Positions 16,238-23,679 of a stretch of 55,621 nt of DNA are shown piece by piece. Origin of the DNA: CAYNSX01 sp964400165 (GTDB lineage: Bacteria > Armatimonadota > Hebobacteria > CAYNSX01); the NCBI GenBank assembly GCA_964400165.1, contig CAYNSX010000011.1:1-55621 (forward strand), in the 5' to 3' direction. The stretch's first letter is position 1. Every line of letters begins with the position of its first letter. The translations under genes and the position numbers were made by a program. Below the pieces are notes generated by a model. The model saw only the letters and a program-made list of their open reading frames with translations. It had not been told where the DNA came from and did not search any database.

Positions 16238-17239
16238 GTGGGGCAGTGGACCTGGCTCATCATCGTCGGGGTCGTCGTCGCTTTCATCTTTGATTTCTAT
16301 AACGGCGTTCACGACTCCGCCAACGCCATCGCCACCGTCGTCGCCACCCGCGTCCTGCGCCCCGTGCACGCCGTCTTCTGGGCGGCGCTGTGGAATGTCG
16401 CCGCCTACTTCGTCTTTCACACCGCGGTGGCGAAGATGATTGCCGGCGGCATCGTCGAGCCGCACGCGCTGCAGCCCGAGGTGGTCATCGCCGGCCTGCT
16501 CGGCGCCATCGCCTGGTCGGTGATCACCCTGTTTCTCGGACTGCCGATCAGCTCGTCGCACGCACTCATCGGCGGCGTCGTCGGCGCCGCCTTCACCGCG
16601 CACGGCGCATCGGTGCTCCAGTGGGCGGGCATCAACAAGGTACTCACTTTCATCGTCATCGCGCCGGTGCTGGGGATGGTGTTCGGCGGCGTCCTGATGG
16701 TGCTGGCCATCCGCACCTTCTGGCGCGCGTCGCCGGCGCGCATCGACCGCTGGTTCCGCGTCGCGCAACTGTTCTCGTCCGCGGCTTATGCCCTCGGCCA
16801 CGGCGGCAACGACGCCCAGAAGACCGCCGGCATCGTCACGCTGCTGCTCGTCTCCGGCGGCATCCTGGCGGACCCGATCCCGCCGTGGCAGGTGCTGTTC
16901 GTCTCGTATCTGGTGATGGGACTCGGCACCGCCCTCGGCGGCTGGCGCATCGTGCGCACGATGGGCACGCGCATCACGGAACTGAAGCCCGTCGGCGGCT
17001 TTTGCGCCGAGACGGGCGGCGCGCTGATGCTTTACGGCGCCTCGCATTTCGGCATCCCCGTCAGCACCACGCACACCATCACCGGCGCTATCGTCGGCGT
17101 CGGATCGGTGCGGCGGCTCTCCGCGGTGCGCTGGGGCGTGACGATGCGCGTCGTCTGGGCCTGGGTCTTCACCATCCCGTTCTCCGCGCTCGCGGCGGGG
17201 CTGATTTACTACCTCTGCATCCGCCCGTTCGTCCACTAG
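16238..17239 (+). CDS. pit: Low-affinity inorganic phosphate transporter, Pit family
   Basis: A 333-aa polytopic membrane protein with the duplicated PiT signatures: FDFYNGVHDSANAIATVVAT near the N-terminus and YALGHGGNDAQKTAGIV in the second half, plus GIPVSTTHTITGAIVGVG and GLPISSSHALIGGVVGAA. Pit carriers import metal-phosphate complexes driven by the proton gradient. The GTG start directly follows the DUF47 stop codon with no gap. An R1 repeat starts at the base after its TAG stop. Confidence 0.93.
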   Translation: MGQWTWLIIVGVVVAFIFDFYNGVHDSANAIATVVATRVLRPVHAVFWAALWNVAAYFVFHTAVAKMIAGGIVEPHALQPEVVIAGLLGAIAWSVITLFLGLPISSSHALIGGVVGAAFTAHGASVLQWAGINKVLTFIVIAPVLGMVFGGVLMVLAIRTFWRASPARIDRWFRVAQLFSSAAYALGHGGNDAQKTAGIVTLLLVSGGILADPIPPWQVLFVSYLVMGLGTALGGWRIVRTMGTRITELKPVGGFCAETGGALMLYGASHFGIPVSTTHTITGAIVGVGSVRRLSAVRWGVTMRVVWAWVFTIPFSALAAGLIYYLCIRPFVH

Positions 17240-17278
17240 AAAGACGGGAAAGGTGTGACGGGGCAAGTGTCACGGGAA
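17240..17278 (+). repeat. R1 repeat, copy 3
   Basis: Nearly identical to the copy inside rnc (one mismatch in 39). It starts at the first base after the pit stop codon, in the same orientation relative to the gene as the other copies. Confidence 0.9.
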
Positions 17279-17311
17279 GCGCCACCAAGTGTGATGAGGG
17301 ATGCTGGTCGT

Positions 17312-17368
17312 CCCTCTCCACTTTAGGGAGAGGGTGCCCGACGCGCAGCGAAGGGCGGGAGAGGGGGG
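17312..17368. repeat. CCCTCTCC-type palindromic repeat, long form
   Basis: Arms CCCTCTCC (17312-17319) and GGAGAGGG (17327-17334), followed by TGCCCGACGCGCAGCGAAGGGC and a second GGAGAGGG-like arm. Confidence 0.75.
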
Positions 17369-17380
17369 AAACTGTCCGCA

Positions 17381-17416
17381 CCCCTCCCCGTGTACGGGGA
17401 GGGGCTGGGGGTGGGG
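17381..17416. repeat. CCCTCTCC-type palindromic repeat
   Basis: Perfect arms CCCCTCCCCGT and ACGGGGAGGGG around GT, followed by the family tail CTGGGGGTGGGG. Confidence 0.8.
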
Positions 17417-17431
17417 TTGCCCCTGTTCTCA

Positions 17432-17469
17432 CCCCTCTCCGTGAGACGGAGAGGGGTTGGGGGTGAGGT
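17432..17469. repeat. CCCTCTCC-type palindromic repeat
   Basis: Perfect arms CCCCTCTCCGT and ACGGAGAGGGG around GAG, followed by the family tail TTGGGGGTGAGG. Confidence 0.8.
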
Positions 17470-17493
17470 CGGTCCGTCGCCACACAACAAACA

Positions 17494-17515
17494 GGCGGCG
17501 CATCGCTGCGCCGCC
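17494..17515. terminator. Perfect GC hairpin between convergent genes
   Basis: GGCGGCGCA, loop TCGC, TGCGCCGCC: a 9-bp perfect stem. It lies between the convergent pit and rhodanese genes. There is no T-run, so it is at most a candidate terminator. Confidence 0.4.
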
Positions 17516-17575
17516 CGCCGACTCTTCGCTGTTGCAGTTCCTACGCACTACTTACAACGGACTACGGACTTGTTC

Positions 17576-18424
17576 TCACTTCTCAATCGGCGCGTTCACC
17601 AGGTTGCCCCACTCGGTCCACGAGCCGTCGTAGTTGCGCACCTTCGGGAAGCCGAGCAGTTTCGTCAGCACGAACCAGGTGTGCGAGGACCGCTCGCCGA
17701 TGCGGCAATAGGCGATGACATCCTTGTCGGCGGTCACCCCCTTGCCGCCGTACAGCGCGCGCAATTCGTCCGCCGCCTTGAAAGTGCCGTCGGGGTTGCA
17801 CGCCTGCCCCCAGGGGATGCTCTGCGCGGTCGGGATGTGCCCGCCGCGGCGGGCGCCCTCTTGCGCGTACTCGGGCGGCGCGATGAGTTGCCCGGAGAAC
17901 TCGCCCGGCGAGCGCACATCCACCATCGCCCGTCCGCTCGGGTTCTTGAGCAGTTTCTCAACATCTGCGCGCCAGGCGCGCACTTTCTTGCGCGGCTTGG
18001 GCTCCGGGTATTCGGCCGCGGCCACCATCGGGCGCTCGGTCGAGAGCGGGCGGGTCTCGGTGACCCACTTGGCGCGCCCGCCATCCATAATCGCCTTCTT
18101 CTTATGGCCGTAGTACTCGAAAATCCAATAGGCATACGCCGCAAACCAGTTGTTGCGGTCGCCGTAGAAGATGACCTGCGTGCCCTTGCCGATGCCGTGG
18201 CGGGCGAGCAGGTGGGCGAAGACCTTCGGGTCGGTCACTTCGCGCAGCAGGTTGTGTTCGAGATCGTTCATCCAGTGCAGCGTGATGGCGCCGGGGATGT
18301 GCCCCTGGTCGTAGAGGGTGGTGTCCTCATCCACCTCGACGAGGCGCACATTCTTCTTCTTCAGACTTTTGGCCACCCACTCGGTCGTCACCAGCGCCTT
18401 CGGGTCGGCGTAGCCGTCGCTCAT
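17576..18424 (-). CDS. Thiosulfate sulfurtransferase (two-domain rhodanese)
   Basis: A 282-aa tandem rhodanese. The N-terminal domain is inactive and structural. The C-terminal domain carries the catalytic Cys240 in CRIGERSSHTW, the loop type of the CysA/SseA-like thiosulfate sulfurtransferases. It transfers sulfane sulfur from thiosulfate to cyanide or a thiol acceptor; there is no signal peptide, so it should be cytoplasmic. The ATG at 18424 has a clear GGAGG seven bases upstream. It lies downstream of the kinase gene, separated by a 132-base, lower-GC spacer. Confidence 0.92.
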   Translation of the reverse strand: MSDGYADPKALVTTEWVAKSLKKKNVRLVEVDEDTTLYDQGHIPGAITLHWMNDLEHNLLREVTDPKVFAHLLARHGIGKGTQVIFYGDRNNWFAAYAYWIFEYYGHKKKAIMDGGRAKWVTETRPLSTERPMVAAAEYPEPKPRKKVRAWRADVEKLLKNPSGRAMVDVRSPGEFSGQLIAPPEYAQEGARRGGHIPTAQSIPWGQACNPDGTFKAADELRALYGGKGVTADKDVIAYCRIGERSSHTWFVLTKLLGFPKVRNYDGSWTEWGNLVNAPIEK

Positions 18425-18556
18425 ACCAGCCCTCCTGTTCAGATGATTGATTCGCGAGCTGCTGTCTGCGGGCCGACACGCAGGCCTGCAAGGTTGAGAT
18501 TCATCTCTGGCTCACATCTTCCTGCCTCGCCTCTCTGGCTGCCAAGTGACACTTCA

Positions 18557-19546
18557 TTAGGACTCTTCGAGCTGCTCCAAGAGCCATCGCAACCGCCCGC
18601 AAATCTCGCTTGCTGCTGGCCTGCTTTGGGGGCGGAGATGGAAGGTTTCGAGCAGTAATTCGAATAGAGTGTCCGAGTGGGTGAGTGCCATCGCCGGCAC
18701 ATCGAGTTGAACGAGCTTTCCCTGCAAGCTAATGTGTTGCGCGCGGACCTGCTGAATTCGCTGAACATGATGAACACTGGGCAATACCATTCCTGCGAAC
18801 AGTTCCCACAAAGTGATCCCGAGAGAATAAATATCCGATCTTACGTCGACAATCTGGGGATCGATGGCTTGTTCAGGTGACATGTATTTCATAGTGCCCA
18901 GTGTGTGGTGGTGCGATGTCGTCAGCGTGCCGCTCATGATCGAGTCGAGAAAGTTTCCCCACATGACCACTCCGAAATCGCCTAGCTTCACATCTTGCAC
19001 CCCACCTTCTCTTGAAATGAAGATGTTGGCAGGTTTCACATCTCGATGCACAATGCCTCGCTTGTGCAGATACGAAAGCGCTTCGCTTACGGAAATCGCA
19101 ATCTCCAGTGCGGGTCGAGTGAAAAGCGAACTTGGGGTTCGCCTTGATTGAATCCTGCGAATGTAGTCATCAACCGTTCTGTTGCCCACGTACTCCATAA
19201 GAATGAAAGGGTTGACCGGACCCGATCCGATAAAGTTGGACCCCTTCTCGTTTTGAACATAGGCAAAGACAGTGAGCAAATTCTCGTGCCGCAATTTGCT
19301 TCCACGGACCCCCTCTCTTCGAAATCTCGCTGCGATGTCAGCGAACGAAGGTTGCTGAATGTACTTTGGTTCAGGTGCAAGAAACTTCACGGCGCGGATT
19401 CGGCCCGAAGAAACTTCTCTCGCCTTTCGGACGATACCAATAACTCCATCGCCGATCCTTGCTCCAACCTCAAAAGTATTTCCGTCAACTGTAAACTTCT
19501 GCCCGCTACGGACTTTGAAATTCCTTCGATCGAGTGGGTTGCTCAC
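18557..19546 (-). CDS. Soluble Ser/Thr protein kinase (Hanks type)
   Basis: A 329-aa protein that is almost entirely kinase domain: Gly-rich loop IGDGVIGIV (31-39), catalytic Lys54 (RAVKFLAP), helix-C Glu78, catalytic loop HRDVKPAN (167-174), DFG (190-192) and activation-segment end GTMKYMSPEQ. All catalytic residues are present, so it is probably active. It lacks the transmembrane helix and PASTA/sensor domains of PknB-type kinases, and no phosphatase or FHA partner is adjacent. The GTG start has AGGAG eight bases upstream. GC content is clearly lower than the flanks and two ACGT sites occur, so it looks recently acquired; this type occurs in phage-defence and accessory islands. Confidence 0.9.
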   Translation of the reverse strand: MSNPLDRRNFKVRSGQKFTVDGNTFEVGARIGDGVIGIVRKAREVSSGRIRAVKFLAPEPKYIQQPSFADIAARFRREGVRGSKLRHENLLTVFAYVQNEKGSNFIGSGPVNPFILMEYVGNRTVDDYIRRIQSRRTPSSLFTRPALEIAISVSEALSYLHKRGIVHRDVKPANIFISREGGVQDVKLGDFGVVMWGNFLDSIMSGTLTTSHHHTLGTMKYMSPEQAIDPQIVDVRSDIYSLGITLWELFAGMVLPSVHHVQRIQQVRAQHISLQGKLVQLDVPAMALTHSDTLFELLLETFHLRPQSRPAASEICGRLRWLLEQLEES

Positions 19547-19639
19547 TTAACCGTCTCCTTGGGCCCGTACAAAGTAGATTCGAGAGTCTCTATTGCCCTC
19601 CTGCATGGGCAAGGCCGCCACCAAGGAGCTCGCCAGGTT

Positions 19640-20020
19640 CTATCCTTCGGCGAACTGCGCGAAGGAGACGATGTTGCCCGCCGGTTCGCGGGCGATGACT
19701 TCCTGCGCGCCGTAGAAGGTCTTGCGGAAGGGCACGACCAGGTCGGCCCCCTCCAGCAGCCGCTGGATTTCCGCGAGGTCGTCCACGATGAAATAGAGTG
19801 CGCTGTAGGAGAGCCGCTCGCCGAGCGCCGGCACATCCGCTTGCACGCTGGCGCGCGACTGATACATCACCGTCAGGTTGTCGCGGGACAACATCACGAA
19901 CCCGAGCCGGTCCTCATGCGGCACCTCGTTCGACCGCACGAACCCCAGCCGTTCCCAGAAAGTCAGGCACGGCTCGATGGCTTCGACGACGAGGACGGGG
20001 GAGAGGGATTTGATTGTCAT
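19640..20020 (-). CDS. VOC-superfamily protein (glyoxalase/bleomycin-resistance fold)
   Basis: A 126-aa protein with the paired beta-alpha-beta-beta-beta layout of the vicinal-oxygen-chelate fold: SLSPVLVVEAIEPCLTFWE at the N-terminus and the second module ALYFIVDDLAEIQRLL to REPAGNIVSFAQF. The typical first His metal ligand is not obvious, so metal-dependent catalysis is uncertain. The ATG at 20020 has GGAG five bases upstream; the open frame upstream to 20098 is R1 repeat DNA and is not counted. Confidence 0.8.
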   Translation of the reverse strand: MTIKSLSPVLVVEAIEPCLTFWERLGFVRSNEVPHEDRLGFVMLSRDNLTVMYQSRASVQADVPALGERLSYSALYFIVDDLAEIQRLLEGADLVVPFRKTFYGAQEVIAREPAGNIVSFAQFAEG

Positions 20021-20037
20021 TTTGCTCCTTCGGAGTC

Positions 20038-20121
20038 GTGTTACGGGAAAAGTGTCACGAGTTACGGGAGAAGCAAAACCGATCATCCCGTGACACATGA
20101 CACGTCACACGATTCCCGTCA
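20038..20121 (-). repeat. R1 palindromic repeat, copy 4
   Basis: An imperfect palindrome built from ACGGGAAAAGTGTCACGA-like and TCCCGTGACAC/GTCACACGATTCCCG-like arms. Its edge supplies the TGA stop codon (20119-20121) of the minus-strand M14 carboxypeptidase. Relative to that gene it has the same orientation as the other copies have to theirs. Confidence 0.8.
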
Positions 20122-21873
20122 GTTCAAGATCACCTCTTTGCTCGCGCTCCCCGTCTTCGGGTGCGCGGCGGTGACGGTAACTTTCGCGGCGCCGGCGCCG
20201 GTCTTCTTCACTAGCCAGACCAGCCAGACATCCGACTGGCCTTGCAGGGTGCCGACTGTGATCATTTTCAGGTCGCGCGGCTGTTTCGGCACTTCCGTCG
20301 CCCGCACTTCCCAGGTGAAGCGGGTGGCGGTGCCCGAAGTGATGACCGAGACACTCGCCGGCGCGCCGAGCGCCACGATCACCGGCGGCTCGACGCCGCT
20401 TCGCGCCGTCTCGGCGGGGCGCGTTGGCAGACTACCGAGATTGGCGACGCGCACCTTCACCTTGTAGACGCCGCCGCCAAGCGCCTCGGCGGTCGCCTCC
20501 TCGACGGAGAGTTCCGCCAACTGGGTCGCCTTGAAGAGCGTGAAGAGGCAGTTGCGCTGGCACATCTCCGGCAGGTAGTCGGCGGGCGGCACGCGCGACG
20601 AGAACTGGTTCCAGCCGCCGATTTCGACTTCGCCGTAGACCGGGTGCGTGAACTTGTGCCAGGGCGTGAACCACATCCCGTGGACGACTTCGTCGTTGAA
20701 TTTCAGTTGCTGTTCGCCGTCGCCTTCCGTCCGGTATTGGGGCTCGAGGCGCCACAGTTCATTCGTGAACGCCCAGGCGCCGTGCATCAGGTAGTGGAAG
20801 TCGAGCGACCCGCCGTTCACATTGTAGAGCAAGTCGAACGAAGTGCCCTGCGTGTAATCGGGGAGGAACTTCAGCCCGCGCTGCCCGAGCGCGTTGAGCA
20901 CCGCCACATCGGCGGCATTGCCTTGCGTCGACGCCCGGTCCGACGGCGGGTAGAGGATGAAGTTGCCGTTGTTGTGATAGTTCTGCACCAACATGATGTT
21001 CGGGTGCGCATCGGTGAATAGCACCTCGGCGAGGATTTCCGGTTCCGAAGTGGGGTAGGGGCCGGCGCCGCCCTGGCGGTGCGGGGGCGCCCAGTTGGAG
21101 GGATAGTTGCGGTTCATGTCCAACCCGCCGCCGATGTCGTCCTCGCCGGTGCGGCCGTCGCCGTCGCGGTCGAGGCCTTCGTTCCCGAGCATGCGCCACT
21201 CGCCGCGCTCGAAGGTGTCGCGCCCTTCCAGTTCCCGCGGGTCGGCGCCCGGCTTCAGGTTGCCGAACGGGTCGCGGATGCGCATCTGCAGGATCTGCCC
21301 GTCGCCGTCGAGGTCCATCGGCGGGTCTTCGTCGAACAGGCCGTCGCGGTCATTGTCGACGGGGCGGCTGTTGTGCCGCGGCGTGTTCGGATTCTGCGGT
21401 GTGGTGAAGAAGCGCACGCGGCTGTCCACATTCAGCACCGGCAGGATGTACCAAGTGCGGTCGTCCACCAGTTTGCGGACATAGGGGTCGTTCAGGTCAT
21501 AGCGGTTCAGCAGATACCAGGCGATGAACAGGGCCACCTCGCCGCCCTGGATTTCGTTGCCGTGGATGTTGCCGTCAATGAAGATGCCCGGCTTTTGCGC
21601 CGGGTCGCCCTTGCGGAAGTTCGAGATCTCGATGACCACCAGGTCGCGCCCCTCGCGCGTCTTGCCGATGGTGTAGACCTTGCTCAAGTCCGGGAACGCC
21701 CGGTTGAGGCGGTGCAGGGCGTCGACAACCTCCTCGTACGGGTAGAAGTGGTTGAAATCCATCGGCAGTTTCACCGGCGCCGTCGCCACATAGGGCTTCG
21801 GCGCGTCGGCGGCGCGCCCGACGGTCGTCGCTCCGAGCATCGCCACGCCCAGCCCGATCAGCAGTTTGCGCAT
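20119..21873 (-). CDS. Exported M14 zinc carboxypeptidase (catalytically complete)
   Basis: A 584-aa protein from ATG 21873: signal peptide (MRKLLIGLGVAMLGATTVGRA), then an M14 carboxypeptidase domain with zinc ligands His104 and Glu107 (GNIHGNE) and His300 (QNYHNNGN). The substrate motif DMNRNYP is at 252-258 and the catalytic Glu372 is in NELW. A long insert (about 170-250) carries Asp-rich loops (DNDRDGLFDED, DLDGDGQI, DRDGDGRTGED) resembling calcium-binding repeats. A beta-rich C-terminal domain follows. The start has GGGAG upstream; an earlier ATG at 21903 overlaps the upstream paralogue. It removes C-terminal residues from peptides outside the cytoplasm by family inference. Confidence 0.9.
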   Translation of the reverse strand: MRKLLIGLGVAMLGATTVGRAADAPKPYVATAPVKLPMDFNHFYPYEEVVDALHRLNRAFPDLSKVYTIGKTREGRDLVVIEISNFRKGDPAQKPGIFIDGNIHGNEIQGGEVALFIAWYLLNRYDLNDPYVRKLVDDRTWYILPVLNVDSRVRFFTTPQNPNTPRHNSRPVDNDRDGLFDEDPPMDLDGDGQILQMRIRDPFGNLKPGADPRELEGRDTFERGEWRMLGNEGLDRDGDGRTGEDDIGGGLDMNRNYPSNWAPPHRQGGAGPYPTSEPEILAEVLFTDAHPNIMLVQNYHNNGNFILYPPSDRASTQGNAADVAVLNALGQRGLKFLPDYTQGTSFDLLYNVNGGSLDFHYLMHGAWAFTNELWRLEPQYRTEGDGEQQLKFNDEVVHGMWFTPWHKFTHPVYGEVEIGGWNQFSSRVPPADYLPEMCQRNCLFTLFKATQLAELSVEEATAEALGGGVYKVKVRVANLGSLPTRPAETARSGVEPPVIVALGAPASVSVITSGTATRFTWEVRATEVPKQPRDLKMITVGTLQGQSDVWLVWLVKKTGAGAAKVTVTAAHPKTGSASKEVILN

Positions 21874-21899
21874 CGCACCGCTCCCTTCGCTTCGCCTGC

Positions 21900-23621
21900 T
21901 CATCGCAGGTCCACCGATTGCGTTACCAGCCCGGCCCGGGCGCTGTCCGCCGTCACGACGGCGCGCCCGCTGCCGCCCGTCCGGTGCAGGATCCATTCAA
22001 AGGTCTTCTCGCGGCCGGGGCCGAGCACGCCCGCGCTGGGCCGCCGCTCGCCGACGACGATCTCGGCGCTCGTCAGGTCCACCTGCAGAAACACGGCGCG
22101 GTCGTCGCGCGTCGACACGCCTTTGCCCGTCGAAGTCGCCAGCGGGCCGGTGTCCGTCACCGTGGCGCGCAGGCGGTAGTAGTCGCCGCCGAGCGCCTCG
22201 ACCGTCACATCTTTCAGCGCCACTTGCGGTGTCTGCTCGGCGCGCCAGAGGAGAAACTTCAGGCTTGGCTCTACCGCTGCGGTGACGACTTCGAGCGGCG
22301 GGTTGTCCTTCGTGAACGGCTTCCAGCCGCCAATGTCCACCTTGCCCAGCGCCGGGTGCGCGAACGGCTGCCACGCCGCAAAGCCGGCGCCGCCGAGCGC
22401 CTCGTCGTTCCACTCCAGCCAGCCGCGCTCGCCCTCGGCGCGCTTCTTCTCCGGGTCGGTGGGCTTGGGCGGGTCGGTCCAGAGTTCCGTCGCGCAGGCG
22501 AGGAGGCCGTGTGTCTCATACGCCCAGTCGAGGAGGGTGCCCGCGTAGCGTTCCGTTCCGGCGGGCCGCTGCTCGTTCAAGTTCGACGCGCCGCCGCCAA
22601 ACAGCCCGCCGAAGAATCCGCCGCCACCGCCGCCGCCGCCCGCAAACTGCGGGATGGCGGCCGGCCCGGGCGCCGCGGTCGCCTGCTTGCGAAATGCGCC
22701 GCCGAAGAGTTCCTGGTATTTCTTGCCGAGCGCCTCGTAGTGCACCTGGTCATACGGCGCCTGCTCGACGCTCGGCAGCGCCGGGTCGTCGCTGCCCACC
22801 TGCAGCACCTGCAGCGCAAACAGGTTCGGGTGCGCGTCGGCGAACTCGAGGAAGGCGCGCACCTCCGGCTCCGACACCGGCCGCGGCCCGGCGCCCGCCT
22901 GCTCGAATTCCATCCGCCAGTTGATCGGGAAGTTGCGGTTCAAATCCACGCCCGGGCGCCGCGCCGCGCCCTCGACCCGCTTGAAGTCGCCTTCGGGCAG
23001 CAGGTCGTATTGCCCCGCCTCGCTGCGACCGGCGGGCACCAGCAGGCGCGGGTCCTTCTCATCCTGGCGCCAGGCGCCGTCGGGGTTTGGGACGCGCATC
23101 ATCGTGATGACGCCGTCACCGTTCAGGTCGGCGAGGCGCCCCTCGTCGCCGGCCGGCGCGGCGTTGCGCCGGTCGAGGATGGCGGGAGTGCCGAACATCC
23201 GCTCGGCGCCGTCGGGATTGAGGCAGGGGATGAAGTAGAAGACGCGCGTCGCCAGCAGCGCCTTCACCGCCGCGTCGCCTGCGTCGGCGCGCGCAAGCAG
23301 CGCCTCCGCCACGCGCAGCGCCAGCGCGGAGGACGCCAGGTCGCCGCCTGACAGGTTGCCAACGACGAGGACGCCCGGCCGCCGTTCCAGCGGCATCCCG
23401 TCCGCCGCGACTTGCAGCGCCCACAAGTCGCGCCCCTCGCGGCTCTTGCCGATGCTGGTCAATTTGGCGATGGCGCCGTGGCCCGACGCCAGCTCGCGCA
23501 GGCGCGCCGACAGCGCGGCGTAGTTTTCGTACGACGGCGCCGCCGGGGCGGCATTGACCTTGCCAAGTGACAACATCAAGAATGTGGCACACGCGCCGAC
23601 GCGCAGCAGATGATGCTTCAT
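21900..23621 (-). CDS. Exported M14-like pseudo-carboxypeptidase (zinc ligands lost)
   Basis: A 573-aa paralogue of the next gene with the same layout: signal peptide from ATG 23621 (GGGAGGG upstream), Asp-rich loop DLNGDGVITMM, DLNRNFPINW, TELW and the C-terminal beta domain. The zinc site is gone: the HGNE position reads SGGD (residues 91-94) and the third His is Gln in FALQVLQVGSD. A poly-Gly stretch (eight Gly, then FFGGLFGGG) interrupts the core. It is therefore probably a non-catalytic binding or regulatory partner of the active M14 enzyme encoded directly downstream. No frameshifts or stops are present, so the gene appears maintained, not decaying. Confidence 0.85.
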   Translation of the reverse strand: MKHHLLRVGACATFLMLSLGKVNAAPAAPSYENYAALSARLRELASGHGAIAKLTSIGKSREGRDLWALQVAADGMPLERRPGVLVVGNLSGGDLASSALALRVAEALLARADAGDAAVKALLATRVFYFIPCLNPDGAERMFGTPAILDRRNAAPAGDEGRLADLNGDGVITMMRVPNPDGAWRQDEKDPRLLVPAGRSEAGQYDLLPEGDFKRVEGAARRPGVDLNRNFPINWRMEFEQAGAGPRPVSEPEVRAFLEFADAHPNLFALQVLQVGSDDPALPSVEQAPYDQVHYEALGKKYQELFGGAFRKQATAAPGPAAIPQFAGGGGGGGGFFGGLFGGGASNLNEQRPAGTERYAGTLLDWAYETHGLLACATELWTDPPKPTDPEKKRAEGERGWLEWNDEALGGAGFAAWQPFAHPALGKVDIGGWKPFTKDNPPLEVVTAAVEPSLKFLLWRAEQTPQVALKDVTVEALGGDYYRLRATVTDTGPLATSTGKGVSTRDDRAVFLQVDLTSAEIVVGERRPSAGVLGPGREKTFEWILHRTGGSGRAVVTADSARAGLVTQSVDLR

Positions 23622-23679
23622 CAGTGAGATCCCTCCCCGCAGACTTCGCTTCTTTGACGAAATGCCGTGCTGGAGTGCT

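Larger units (their letters stand above)
17240..17575. other. Repeat-filled spacer between pit and the rhodanese gene
   Basis: This 336-base convergent spacer contains no credible gene. It holds, in order, an R1 repeat (17240-17278), three CCCTCTCC-type palindromes (17312-17368, 17381-17416, 17432-17469) and one perfect hairpin (17494-17515). It probably carries the transcription stops of both flanking operons. Confidence 0.75.
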
